DNA of 64,000 bases from Beroe forskalii (taxonomy: Eukaryota; Ctenophora; Nuda; Beroida; Beroidae). This document shows positions 47,192 to 62,986 of the stretch, one piece after another (position 1 is the first letter of the stretch; every line of letters begins with the position of its first letter). A model generated the notes under the pieces. The model was given only the letters and a program-made list of their open reading frames with translations, had not been told where the DNA came from and made no database searches. The stretch spans positions 1 to 64,000 of the forward strand of contig WFMF01000582.1 of assembly GCA_011033025.1 (NCBI GenBank), read 5' to 3'. The position numbers were made by a program, and so were the translations under genes.

Positions 47192-49721
47192 TCAAAGGTG
47201 AGCAGAGAAATCCGCAGCAATATCCGCCGCAAGTCTGATAACAGCACCTCCCTTCTCGTGGTTGCAGAACAGCACCACAGTGACACCGGATAGGGGGTCA
47301 GCTGTCACCTGGTCCCCAGTGACACCTGACAGGGGGTCTGCTGTCACCTGGTCCCCAGTGATGTGGTCCCCAGTGATGTGGTCCAGACTTGAAGTGTCGG
47401 AGTAATCCTCAAGGTGGAGGGGGGCTACCAGCAGCACACTGGTTGCTCCCACTGCCCCGCCCGTGTGCTTTACTCGGTGGAACTGAGAGGGTAATCATAA
47501 TGTTACACCTGATCGATAGATTTCGGACGCTGTCGGACCCCCTGAATTCTCATGAGGGTCTGTCAACGGCCGACAAATTGACAGACAAGAGCACATCTCG
47601 TGCTGGTTAGCTGTATAGGAATAACTTCTTACTATAGATAGAATTACAAATTAGTACAATCACTAATTAGTAGAATCACTAATTAGTATAATCACTAAAT
47701 CAGTAGAATCACTAATTACCTGTCTGATTTTGCCATGCTGCGTGACCTCTGGGACGGTCACCAAACCCAGTCCGTAATATTCCTCCGTCCCGTCACTCTT
47801 CCTTACTTCTGTGCCTGAGAGACCAGTACTCATCAGTCGAAAGGTCTTGTCTGGTGTTACCAGACCAGCTGATGCAGCCGCTATTTATAAGCGGCTGCAA
47901 GTGCAACAGCTGAGAACTGCAAGCGGCACGACATATTATTTCGCACCAGGGACGATCATCGATAGTCAAGTCGAAAGCAACTCGTTAAAAGGGTAGAAGA
48001 GTAAAAAGGACTGGTAGTGGTAAGTCTACAGTATAAGGAAAACATACGATTCTTCCTTCCTACCTCTAGACCAGTACCTCTCGACGTGTTGCTCTCGACC
48101 TACGAGCAGATAAACGTGAACAAGAATCCATAATTCAGCTGTCATAGAGACAAATAATCCTTTTTTATTGACTTCTGCAACATCAGAGTTATTTATAAAC
48201 TGTAAAAAGCTGTAAGTAAAAAAACCTTGCTTGTAAGCAGTCATGTTTCTGATAGACTCCTCACTCAGGTACCTGCCCCGGCTTCCAGCGACCCATTCCT
48301 CCCCTCCTTCTTCCTCCCCTCCTCCTTCCGTGATCTCTCCTCCTTCTTCTTTCTTCTTTCCTCCTCCTCCTTTCTTCTCTCCTCCTTCTTGCTTCTCTCC
48401 TCTTCCTGCTTGGAGAAGGTAGAGGAGGATGTCCCCTAACTGGGCGATATCCTCAGCATTGCTCACCAACCCTCCTCCAGCCCACTTACATGACAGGTCA
48501 ACAGCAGGCGTGTTCTGAGAGGGAGTCAAATTTAGGATTTAATATAAACAATCAGAATTCAGATTCTAATTAATCACGAAAGGTTGCCCTAAAGTCTAAA
48601 CTGAGACATAGTTTTCACAAACAGCCACTCTTAAAAAGCAACTTTGTTTGCCTTTTTGCAACCAAAAGAGGATGGATCGGACTACAGCACTTCTGTACTG
48701 TAGTCCGTAGATTAAAATAGGGACTAAGGGTAACACAAAACTAAAAACAGAATGATCGCATGTTGAGAATTTGTCCTAAGCATTTCTTGCCATGTCACAT
48801 TGTCACCTGGAGAGACCCATTCTCGGCATTGGAGTAGTACCGACACCGATTAGGAATGATCTTATCTCCCTTATCAAACTGGACACTCGGCAGCCCCAGC
48901 TCAGCTCTGAACTCCGCTACTAGCTTCTCAAAGTCCTTCCCAGCTGCTTTTTCCAGGACGAAGCTGAGCAGGCTGTACCTACGAAACAACCGGTTAACTG
49001 AACCGAAACCGAAATACCGGTTAGCCGGGCGTTTTCAGGCAACCAAAACCGAAATACTGGTTAACCGGGCGTTTTTTGCGAAGTTGCGAACAGAAATCGT
49101 TACCGAAAATTTTGATTTCGCAATTGACCGATTAGGGAAATCGGTCGGTTTACCGAACAGAAACCGGAATACCGGGTAACCAGTGTTTAAGCGAACCGTA
49201 ACCGGGTTTATTGAGACATTGGGTGGTATGCATAACTAGGGAATCTCTTATTTAAGAGAAACCCTAAACTTATAAGGCAAAGTCCTTATGTATAAGGCTT
49301 TTTCTTTAGGCATAAGGCAAAACCCTTATAACCATAAGAGATTCCCTAGTTATGCATACCACCCATTGCAACTGGTCGTTTGGAAGCTGTACCCGAATGT
49401 GGTGTAGTTGAAGTGGGTGCCGGGCTCACCCGAATGTGGTGTAGTTGAAGTGGGTGCCGGGCTCACCCGAATGTGGTGTAGTTGAAGTGGGTGCCGGGCT
49501 CACCCGAATGTGGTGTAGTTGAAGTGGGTGCCGGGCTCACCCGAATGTGGTGTAGTTGAAGTGGGTGCCGGGCTCACCTGAATGTGGTGTGTGGAAGTGG
49601 GTGCCGGCTCACCCGAATGTGGTGTAGTTGAAGTGGGTGCCGGGCTCACCCGAATGTGGTGTAGTTGAAGTGGTGCAGGCTCACCCGAATGTGGTGTAGT
49701 TAGAGCTTCCAGGCGTGTTTA
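47192..49721 (-). CDS. LACTB: LACTB-like serine beta-lactamase-like protein, 3' exons only
   Basis: Exons on the minus strand: about 49685-49721 (PGSSNYTTFG, partial), 48807-48978 (YSLLSFVLEKAAGKDFEKLV...), 48226-48514 (NTPAVDLSCKWAGGGLVSNA...), 47720-47814 (EEYYGLGLVTVPEVTQHGKI) and 47192-47482 (FHRVKHTGGAVGATSVLLVA..., stop at 47192). Phases 2, 0, 1, 0 agree and all sites are GT-AG. The order YTTFGYSLL, KWAGGG, YGLG, HTGGAVG matches the second half of vertebrate LACTB, a mitochondrial filament-forming member of the penicillin-binding/beta-lactamase fold. The SxxK half is not in the window. Two oddities: exon 48226-48514 has a Gly/Glu/Lys insert of about 40 residues, and the last exon has in-frame repeats (DHITG twice, GDQVTADPLSGVT twice). 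The 5' truncation coincides with the A/B duplication junction. Confidence 0.87.
48985..49200. repeat. degenerate CCGGTTAACCGGGCG repeat
   Basis: Irregular units of ACCGAAATACCGGTTA and CCGGGCGTTTT. Resembles 1020-1118. Confidence 0.55.
49221..49364. mobile_element. 144 bp MITE
   Basis: Perfect ~30 bp terminal inverted repeats starting GGGTGGTATGCATAACTAGG, flanked by ATT on both sides. In an intron of the LACTB-like gene. Confidence 0.75.
49393..49690. repeat. 37 bp minisatellite made of a LACTB exon end plus splice donor
   Basis: About eight units of CGAATGTGGTGTAGTTGAAG plus TGGGTGCCGGGCTCACC. On the minus strand each unit reads TTCAACTACACCACATTCGG|GTGAGC, i.e. the codons for FNYTTFG followed by a consensus 5' splice site. 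The outermost unit (49685-49721) is the only one preceded by a different, coding-like sequence. Confidence 0.85.
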
Positions 49722-49734
49722 TGCTATGTATTCA

Positions 49735-50100
49735 AAAACCTATAGGCACCAGGGTACCGTGTGCAATAAATTATTGCACTGTGTGCCGATATCCGGATTT
49801 ATTACGCACTGCAGGTCATAATAATTTATTATGGTGCAGTAGAACAGTGCGTAACAATTTATTTCACACAGTTGGGCAAACAGTACCTTCAAATCTTGAT
49901 TTAAAACATTTTCTTGTGTTTGAAAATATTGCCATTTTTCGAGTAATTACGGTGCATATTCAGTTTAATAACTCGTAAAAATTACTAAACTCAGCATTAA
50001 AAAACCTCGGCCTTCGGCCTCGGTTTTTCAATGCCATATTACACACTTGGGCCTTCGGCCCTCGTGTGTAATATTACGTTTAATAACTTTTACTCGTTAC
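49735..50100. repeat. hairpin-rich segment at the A/B junction
   Basis: An imperfect inverted repeat (ATTATTGCAC / ATAATAATTTATTAT region, about 49750-49895) followed by two strong hairpins with TTCG loops (CCTCGGCCTTCGGCCTCGG near 50006 and GGGCCTTCGGCCC near 50049). No gene. Confidence 0.6.
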
Positions 50101-50479
50101 TAAACCCTTCAGTATCTACTGCAACTTGTGTATCCGATAAGACTCCTGGCTCCTCTCATTTTTTGCCAGTTTCATTAGGGCCAAAACCGATTTAAGGTGT
50201 ATCATGGAGAAGAATTAAAAAAGAGATGTTCTCCATTGGAGAACATCTCTTTTTCTAATTCTTCTATGATAAGAAGTCTGGGAATTCGGAAATTATCCCT
50301 CTGGAAAAGCTAAGAAGTTAAAGCAGGAAATGATCAATAAAATGCCTGTACAGTGTACACAGTACACTACACTTGTACAGTGTACACCCACAACGCCTGC
50401 AAGCTACAAAGGCCAGAATAGACAAACACACATACAGACAGACAAGCATACATACAAACAAACCGACTTACAGATAACA

Positions 50480-51047
50480 CACACACAGTTAATTAGATTT
50501 TTTAGAATTTGCAATAATCTTGATAATTTTAAAAGTAGAATTAACATAATGCTTGGTGTGTTTATTAAGTTAGGATTTAATCGGAATATTCTTTGGAGAA
50601 AATACCGTCATCTCGCACAGAAGTACAATTTTACTGGTAAATTCAGTGACTTAAGGGAATTGGAATGTTTGTTCAAGGAAAGTAGCAGTAGTGATACACC
50701 CAATACCTAATTAGCATGTACGTGCGTACATCGGGATACTGCGTGTATTACTGCTTTACCATAGAACAATATTCGTTTTCTGTTTTGTCCCTTTAACGTG
50801 AGATTGTCGTAGTTTTTGAATTAAATTTTTGGATTTATCATTTTTCATTATTCTGTATGTAAGCATTATACTTTTACTTAATTAGTTACGTATTAAATTA
50901 TTAAATTATTCAGTAGTTACTTTATTTTAATCTTTACACTATATAGGAAAATTGAGGGAAGATGATAGTTGAGCTCATAAAACATGTTTAAGTCGCCAAT
51001 GCACAATCTAAAGTTTGTGAACCTCAATCAATAGCCTTTTACTTGTT
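50480..51047 (+). mobile_element. retroelement 3' fragment, unit B only
   Basis: Interrupts the CA-rich tract of unit A. It encodes QLIRFFRICNNLDNFKSRIN...GFNRNILWRKYRHLAQKYNF and stops at 50710. This resembles the tail that follows the reverse transcriptase domain in several animal retroelements (q-l-I-R-f-x-R-I-C-x-n-x-x-x-F). The rest is 3' UTR and an inverted copy of dispersed repeat 'A' (50944-51047), which may be the end of this element. Confidence 0.5.
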
Positions 51048-53062
51048 ATACAGACACAAATACACAGACATATAATGGACATACAGACATTACAGACACA
51101 GACACATGATTACAATAACATACTACGTACACACATACATACACACACGTACACACATACAGCCCAGTAGAATATAAGCTAATGATGTAAGATGTACCAG
51201 GTGCCACGCCCAGGGAGACCACTGCACTATTACCTGTAGAGTACGTCACTAACACACTACTTTAAGCCATAGTAATGACGTCACAAAAACCGCCTGGTTC
51301 TCACAGGCCCAGGGAGACTACTGCACTATTATTACCTGTGGAGTACCTCACTAACACACTACTTTAAGCCATAGTAATGACGTCACTACAAGCGCGTGAT
51401 TCTCACTGGCCCAAGGAGACTACTGCACTATTATTATGTGTGTATATATAGAGACAACAAAGTGACGGATTACAAGCTAGGGAACTGGGAGAAGAGGGTG
51501 GATGGTAAGAAGAGGGGAGAAGAGGGTGGATGGTAAGTAGGGGGTGGGTGGAGGAGGGGAGAACGAAGGATTTAGACACACTTGAAAACTTCGGAGGATT
51601 CTATAAGCTACAAGTCTAATGTCTATATTGCACCTGAGCCATTGAGCTAACAACGCGTTGGGCGACTGAAGATACTGGATCTGATAATTAATTGGTAAAT
51701 GTATATCGAGGTACTCGCCAGATAGGTCCAGGAGTACTACTGTCCTTGGCTATGAGACACACTCAATGTGGAACCAAGTCAACTCACCACGATACGGCTT
51801 GGGTAAATGTGTCATGCAGAATGCAGCACTTTCAAATGCACTACAACTCCAAAAGGGCTATGCTATGGGTTGTAGCAGGAATTTAACAATAGAGAATGCT
51901 AATATTGTACAGCTCATGCATTATGTCAGCTATACAAGGTGTATTGTCGTCAGGAGACACTCACACCATATAAACTGTATGCTGGGGGATACATTACAGA
52001 AACTTACATGACGTTGGATGGCGATATTACCCTTATTAACGAAGACGTACATTTATCAAGTAGAGACTATATTATGCCGTCTCCAGTCTCAATTAACATA
52101 ATTGAAGAGGATTTTATCAGTTATAGCTGAGATTGATTATTAAACATGGAGACTCGAGAAAATTAAGGTGCAAAGCATCATCCCCTGCAGTTGTGACTAT
52201 CCAAGTGAGGTCTTATTAGCGCCGTCACCCATTGTACACTTGTTACACTCACACAATCACACAAAAACACAATGGCATCGCTCTTACCATTAGCTGATCC
52301 CACACTGGCATTGATACACCCTCTCTCCCCCCAGCGTATCATAATATATAGCTTTACAGACAGTTGAGGGTGATGACATTATCAGGGGTTAGAATGGTGT
52401 GTTGATGACGTCATTATCAGGGGTTAGAATGGTGTGTTGATGACGTCGCTATCAGAGTTAAGAATGGTATCTTGAGGATGCTAAACCGCGGGAAAAGATG
52501 TAGAGATTTATTGAACCCTCAGTTGCTGGGATTAGTCTTCAAGCAACCTTATCAAGTGTAACTGATGGGAAACTCACAGAGGGTTGAAGTTCTAGTTGCA
52601 AAGTTTCCTAATCTTCTGAATAATGAATAAATGAATAAATCTACTGATTGAATGATTGAATAACCAAATAAGTAGATATTATTAATAATGACTCAAATAC
52701 AAATTTCGCTTGTTCGAAAGAATTTCTGCCTCCAGCTAATTTTCATCTTTTTGTCAAAAAGATAAGCGTGATCCTGTTGAGACTCCGTAGATTTGCTCCG
52801 CATCTTAACTTATCCTTTTATTAGTTGCAGTTACATCATCGTCGACGAAGTTTGAGTTCAACAAAACTTTACGCATTTCACTTTGGTAGAATGATAACTT
52901 TTACTCTTTACAGAATATATTCGGTGACTTCAGCGCAGGACCTCATCAGAAACCTAGTTCCTCGAAATGTTCTAAGTCCACACACTCACTCGATCATTCA
53001 TTGTTTATACACTGGGAATCTCAAATCTCGGCATAGTGTAAACTTTCTGACAATGACTGCAT
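51048..53062. repeat. unit B copy of about 29000-32061, no new gene
   Basis: Contains the short G-rich remnant, the empty TTAA site (51603-51606) and coding-like remnants (51692-52130, 52825-53062). CRE-like TGATGACGTCATTATC occurs at about 52403. Confidence 0.6.
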
Positions 53063-53693
53063 CATAGCTTCCGACCCTTGAAAATCCGTTCGGAGGGCAG
53101 TTTTTCGCCCAAAAAGGAGGGCAAATCAACGAAATAGGAGGGCAATATGCTACCAAAATGTGGCGACCTTTTTTTTTTTTTCTTTTTTTTTTGGAGACCG
53201 CCTCAAAAATGCAATCCGAGATAGTGCTTATTAGGTGTATTTTCAAATTCATGGGCGAATTTCAGGAAACAAAGGTGTATTTTTGGTGAATTCAGTAAAA
53301 GTGTATTTGCGAAATCAATCCGAGATAGTGCTTATTAGGTGTATTTTCAAAATCATGGGTGTATTTCAGGAACTAAAGCTGCATTTTAGGTGGTGAATTC
53401 AGTAAAAGTGTATTTACAAAATCAATCCGAGATAGTGCTTTTAAGGTGTATTCCCGAAATATATGGTCGACCTTTTTTTTTTTGTTTTGTTTTTGTTTTT
53501 TTTTGGAAACCGCCCAAAAAGACCTATTTTAGGCCGTGAATCATAAGTGTATTTTGGGAAGGGTCAAAAAGGAGGGCAAATTGGGCCTTAAAGAGGGCAA
53601 AAAGGAGGGCTCGGAGGGCAAGACCCAAAAAGGAGGGCAAAAAGAGGGCATGAGAGGGCGCCCTCTCAAAAAGAGAGCAGTTCGGAAGCTATG
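53063..53693. mobile_element. 631 bp hAT-like element, unit B only
   Basis: The ends are CATAGCTTCCGA and its inverse; the perfect 8 bp duplication GACTGCAT lies at 53055-53062 and 53694-53701, with the empty site in unit A at 32062-32069. The interior has three ~87 bp tandem units (AATCCGAGATAGTGCTTATT...) and GGAGGGCAAA repeats. No transposase. Confidence 0.9.
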
Positions 53694-54955
53694 GACTGCA
53701 TTGTATTACTTACTAAGGGAGTTCTTACAGCTCAATCAATGATCTGCCAGGTTCTACTAGTTATTCATTATTCAAATTGGGGCATTTGAATTCATTGTTA
53801 CAGGTTGATCGTGGTGAACGGTCAAAACATTAGAACTGATACAAACTACCATTCTCTGGGCTTCGATATGTTTTATCATGTTATTTAGATATGGCCATTA
53901 TTGACTCTTTTTATTTGTCCAAGAGAAATGGAGATTTGACAAGGAGACTTGCAGACGATCATGGCATGTATTATGTTGATGACCAATGGTATAATGGTCA
54001 GAGCTATGACAAATTAAGACTTCCCAGTTTGTTCATCTCTTCCGGGAGCTAAAATAAGGAAACAACCCGCAAAGAATATAGTCAGGGGAGCGCGGGGTCA
54101 GGTTTATCTCCTTATATGTGTGTGTAAAACATGTAATAGATTTAAAAATATAGCTACATATATATACGATACTTTGAGTAGGTTTAAGAATCTCGAGTAG
54201 CAGCATAATACGTACATTTTATATTTTCAAGCAGAACACCAGTCCGAGCCGGGAGAGATTTATATGTTAGACATCATATATTAACATGGGCAGAGAGACT
54301 AACTAGACGGCTGTGATGACGTCATTATCATAGCGCAACGTAGGGCGCTGATGACGTGCTGAGCCGCCTATTCCTCAGGCAGGGTTCGAATACACCGGCA
54401 ATTATACCTTAAAACATGCTGCACATTAGGGTGATTAGCGCGAGCATTCCTTTTAAATATCTATAAGCGAGCTCAAAATCAAAGTCAGTTTACTGGATTT
54501 TACTGTGTGGCTGGTTTTATACTTTGATTTATTTATATATACGCCTACACACCACCACGCACAGTATAGAACATGAATACATGTGTACAGGATGTATTGG
54601 GTGTATTTGTACAATGTTGTATGTATGTATATGTATTATGAGTTAGTACCAATATATTACATGTATGTTATAGGTTCCGTGGGGTGTACGGTAGAATACA
54701 TGCAGTGCACTAAGATACACACTATCTACAGATATACGCAGCCTTGCAACTCGGAAAAGTAGACCACCCAAGGTTAGGTTGGCACGTTTTAGGAGTATGT
54801 ATACCTACATACACTGTGACAGGAACTCGCTTGGAGTGTGATACAAGGTAACAACAGTTAATGCCATGCCCCCTTAAAAGGGATAATGATTGCACGCAGC
54901 GCGTATACTTAGTGGGATGGCAAGGATTACCAGAGTCCTTGATGTATTGTATAAT
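53694..54955. repeat. unit B copy of about 32070-34215, no gene
   Basis: Lacks the 0.9 kb insertion of unit A (32497-33415). Carries the conserved GATGACGTCATTATCATAGCG motif at 54316. Confidence 0.6.
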
Positions 54956-57900
54956 CTATACATGTACTGACAATACATGTTACATGTACTGACAATATCA
55001 TAATCTATGAGTTACATGTACTGACGATATCATAATCTATGAGTTACATGTACTGAAAATATCATAATCTATGAGTTACATGTACTGACGATATCATAAT
55101 CTATGAGTTACATGTACTGACGATATCATATTCTATGAGTTACATGTACTGACAATATCATATTCTATGAGTTACATGTACTGACGATATCATAATCTAT
55201 GAGTTACATGTACTGAAAATATCATAATCTATGAGTTACATGTACTGACAATATCATAATCTATGAGTTACATGTACTGATAATATCATAATCTATGAGT
55301 TACATGTACTGACGATATCATAATCTATGAGTTACATGTACTGACGATATCATAATCTATGAGTTACATGTACTGACAATATCATAATCTATGAGTTACA
55401 TGTACTGACAATATCATAATCTATGAGTTACATGTACTGACGATATCATAATCTATGAGTTACATGTACTGACGATATCATAATCTATGAGTTACATGTA
55501 CTGACGATATCATAATCTATGAGTTACATGTACTGACAATATCATAATCTATGAGTTACATGTACTGACAATATCATATTCTATGAGTTACATGTACTGA
55601 CAATATCATAATCTATGAGTTACATGTACTGACGATATCATAATCTATGAGTTACATGTACTGACAATATCATATTCTATGAGTTACATGTACTGACAAT
55701 ATCATAATCTATGAGTTACATGTACTGAAAATATCATAATCTATGAGTTACATGTACTGAAAATATCATAATCTATGAGTTACATGTACTGACAATATCA
55801 TAATCTATGAGTTACATGTACTGACGATATCATAATCTATGAGTTACATGTACTGACGATATCAAAATCTATGAGTTACATACATACTGACAATATCATA
55901 TTCTATGAGTTACATGTACTGACAATATCATAATCTATGAGTTACATGTACTGACGATATCATAATCTATGAGTTACATGTACTGAAAATATCATAATCT
56001 ATGAGTTACATGTACTGACGATATCATAATCTATGAGTTACATGTACTGACAATATCATAATCTATAAGTAACATGTACTGACAATATCATAATCTATAA
56101 GTAACATGTACTGACAATATCATAATCTATAGGTTACATGTACTGGCAATATCATAATCTATATGTTACATGTACTGACGATATCATAATCTATGAGTTA
56201 CATGTACTGACAATATCATATTCTATGAGTTACATGTACTGACGATATCATAATCTATGAGTTACATGTACTGAAAATATCATAATCTATGAGTTACATG
56301 TACTGACGATATCATAATCTATGAGTTACATACTGACAATATCATAATCTTTGAGTTACATGTACTGACGATATCATAATCTATGAGTTACATACTGACA
56401 ATATCATAATCTATGAGTTACATGTACTGACGATATCATAATCTATGAGTTACATACTGACAATATCATAATCTATGAGTTACATGTACTGACAATATCA
56501 TAATCTATGAGTTACATGTACTGACAATATCATAATCTATGAGTTACATGTACTGACAATATCATAATCTATGAGTTACAAGTACTGACGATATCATAAT
56601 CTATGAGTTACATGTACTGACGATATCATAATCTATGAGTTACATGTACTGACAATATCATAATCTATAAGTAACATGTACTGACAATATCATAATCTAT
56701 AAGTAACATGTACTGACAATATCATAATCTATGAGTTACATGTACTGAAAATATCATAATCTATGAGTTACATGTACTGAAAATATCATAATCTATGAGT
56801 TACATGTACTGACAATATCATAATCTATGAGTTACATGTACTGACAATATCATAATCTATGAGTTACATGTACTGACGATACGATATCATAATCTATGAG
56901 TTGAAAATACATGTGATCGATATCATAATCTATGAGTTACATATAATGTACTGACAATATCATAATCTATGAAGTTACGATATAATATCATAATCTATGA
57001 GTTACATGTACTGACGATATCATAATCTATAAGTAACATGTACGATATCATAATCTATAGGTTACATGTACCGGCAATATCATAATCTATGAGTACTGAC
57101 GATATCATAATCTATGAGTTACATGTACTGACGATATCATAATCTATGAGTTACATGTACTGACAATATCATAATCTATGAGTTACATGTACTGACGATA
57201 TCATAATCTATGAGTTACATGTATCATAATCTATGAGTTACAATATATCATAATCTATGAGTTACATGTACTGACGATATCATAATCTATGAGTTACATG
57301 TACTGACAATATCATAATCTATGAGTTACATGTACTGACGATATCATAATCTATGAGTTACATACTGACAATATCATAATCTATGAGTTACATGTACTGA
57401 CGATATCATAATCTATGAGTTACATGTACTGACAATATCATAATCTATGAGTTACATAATCTATGTACTGACAATATCATAATCTATGAGTTCATAATCT
57501 ATGAGTACTGACGATATCATAATCTATGAGTTGTTTACATGTACTGACAATATCTATGAGTTCATAATCTATGAGTTACTACTGACAATATCATAATCTA
57601 TGAGTTACATGTACTGACAATATCATAATCTATGAGTTACATGTACTGACGATATCATAATCTATGAGTTACTGCAATATCATAATCTATAGACAAAAGT
57701 ATCATAATCTATGACATGTACTGACGATATCATAATCTATGAGTTACATGTACTGAGTTACATGCTGACGATATCATAATCTATGAGTTACATGTACTGA
57801 CAATATCATAATCTATGAGTTACATGTACTGACGATATCATAATCTATGAGTTACATACTGACAATACTATAATCTATGAGTTACATGTACTGACAATAT

Positions 57901-57970
57901 CATAATCTATGAGTTACATGTACTGACGATATCATAATCTATGAGTTACATACTGACAATACTATAATCA
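54956..57970. repeat. 32 bp minisatellite, about 90 units (unit B)
   Basis: Same unit as 34218-35195. It is homogeneous up to about 56870, then increasingly scrambled with truncated and rearranged units (56875-57970). Confidence 0.95.
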
Positions 57971-60922
<2,952 letters not shown>

Positions 60923-61129
60923 TATTGCAGCAGACCTAGACAGTAGACATAGGACATGAATTAGGTGGGATAAAGATTGAAAGCAACGATTGTATAACTA
61001 TAATCATTGCTTGATAATATTAAATTCAGTAAGGACCTGCAGATTGAAATGTGGTGATGTTATTCACAATTTTCATAGAAGTAAAACCTTTGAAACCAAA
61101 CAGTCTCTCCTTCAGGAACCCTTCATGTT

Positions 61130-61457
61130 GGTTTATACAAAGTGTGTTTCTCAACACAAATCCAGATCCCAACTCTGTATTTGAACACCACATGATTCCT
61201 TTAGGTAATGCAATTTGGAGAGCAGTTGAATCTAAGTGAGTCACACCAAGATGAGTGGTGTACAGGCATTATCAGTCCAATACCTACCTCAGCTTTTGGG
61301 GTGTTTCAATTTTGAAAGCTACTTATGAGGTAGACCTCCAGCAGTCACCCCCTGGTGCCAGGATATAGCACCATCAAGTGCAGTGACCACCTGCCTGAAT
61401 GAGACTGAAAATTATTCTTTTGACTCCGTCTTTACTCCAAGCATTGATAAGGCGTAT
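61130..61457 (+). repeat. block R, unit B copy of first part
   Basis: Copy of 39885-40219, with frames HHMIPLGNAIWRAVESK and IAPSSAVTTCLNETEN. Confidence 0.45.
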
Positions 61458-61677
61458 GTATAGTACATTGGTCGATCGAATGGAATTGGTTGATCGATCA
61501 TCTTCATTTGATCAAGTGAGGTGTTTTACACAGAAAATCTTTGAGCTAGTAGGGAAACAACTATAATATCGCTTATTCAACCATGATTCAAGTCATTTGG
61601 GACTGGTAAAACACATCAGTCGTTCAAATGGAGTTGATCAATTGACCAATTCCATTTGATCGACTGTTGTACTATAC
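61458..61677. mobile_element. GATC-rich MITE, copy 3 (unit B)
   Basis: Duplicate of 40212-40431, with GTATAGTACATTGGTCGATC and inverse ends. Confidence 0.8.
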
Positions 61678-61938
61678 ATGTGCCTATATTAAGCAACACA
61701 CTTAGTGAAGATGGATCCAGGTGTATTTAAGACCTTTAACATTGCACATATATAATGTCTGAACCTGATGGAACTTTAGATTCCCTAAACTGGATCACAC
61801 TACATCTAACACACTACATCTTGTGAGTATTGAGTGCCTGTCAAATGCATTCAACCCCACAACACAACTTCACAAGTCCTTGTGCCACAGTGTTGGCTTT
61901 CATGACACCATATCATTTTTGGTGTCTCATGCTTTATT

Positions 61939-62645
61939 GGGGGGAGTGTCACTGTCCCAAATGTCCCTGTCCCAAGTTACTTTTTTTGAGTTTGGGACTG
62001 GTTTTTGGGACAATTGGGACAACTGGGACATTTGGGACAATTGGGACAAACAAAAAGTTGAAAAAATCAGTCATTTATCATTGTTTACATTGATCTAAGT
62101 TTTTCTATCATTGTAATGAAAGTTATATTCATACTACTATACTAAGTACACCTCTTGGTTGTGTTTGTTTGCAGTAATTAAGTGTTTGTTTGCAGAAATT
62201 AAGTGTTCCCACTTCCCTATCTCAAAACCCATGATAAGAAAAAGTCAGTGGCAGTTGCAATGCAGCAAGTGCCGCTTTGTAAAAGGCTGTGAGACAAAAA
62301 ACACTAAACTGCCACTCAAAAACACACTCATTTGAGCCCTAGTTGTCTCTGTCACTTTTGTCCCAATTGTCCCAAATGTCCCATTTGTCCCAAATGTCCC
62401 AGTCCTCAGTCAGTTTTTTGAGTCCCATTTGTTCTATTTTCTCTGTTCCATTTGTCCCAATTGTCCCATTTGTCCCAAATGTCCCAATTGTTTCAGTCCA
62501 CATTCACTTTTTTGAGACCAATTTGTTCCATTTTCTCTTTCCCATTTGTCCCAATTGTCCCATTTGTCCCAAATATCCCATTTGTCCCTGTCCCAATCCA
62601 CTTTTTCTTGAGTTTGGGGCAATTGGGACAGTGACACCCCCCCCC
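61939..62645. mobile_element. 707 bp element built of TGTCCCAA repeats, unit B only
   Basis: The ends GGGGGGAGTGTCACTGTCCC and inverse are flanked by CTTTATT (61932-61938 and 62646-62652). The empty site in unit A is 40693-40699. Much of the interior is tandem TTTGTCCCAATTGTCCC. The resulting frames (VPIVPFVPNVP on plus, WDKWDNWDKW on minus) are repeat artefacts. Confidence 0.85.
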
Positions 62646-62809
62646 CTTTATTTGGATCTGCCTAGCTCTCTGATGAAGGCATTTATTTCATGGATCCATT
62701 GCATAGGCCCGTATGCAATGTATGTCAGCATTTTGAGGGTTTTGTGGCTTGAATACAAAGATGACTGTATTTATTCTACAAAGAATACATATATAACGTT
62801 GCACTATCA

Positions 62810-62986
62810 ATGAAAATTAATGAGAGTGGCATGCATCCTGATCCAATACAATTGAGAGATGCTTTTCTCCCGAAATTCAGGGCTAAAATTATTCAAATGG
62901 AAAGAAAATTTTCTTCAAGACATCAATCTGGAAGACTTTTCTCCAACTCCACACTTGAACACCAACATGACCCCTTTAGGTTTTAG
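62810..62986 (+). other. short coding-like frame, unit B copy
   Basis: Counterpart of 40857-41036: MKINESGMHPDPIQLRDAFL and so on, with the tail altered by a small indel. Confidence 0.3.

Noticed and set aside
48026-48225. Extension of the LACTB exon frame past 48226
   Set aside because: The donor CAAG|GTTTTT at 48226 joins the next exon in phase; beyond it the frame has no family similarity.
62343-62813. 156-codon frame with VPIVPFVPNVP repeats
   Set aside because: Direct translation of a TGTCCCAA simple repeat within a transposon.
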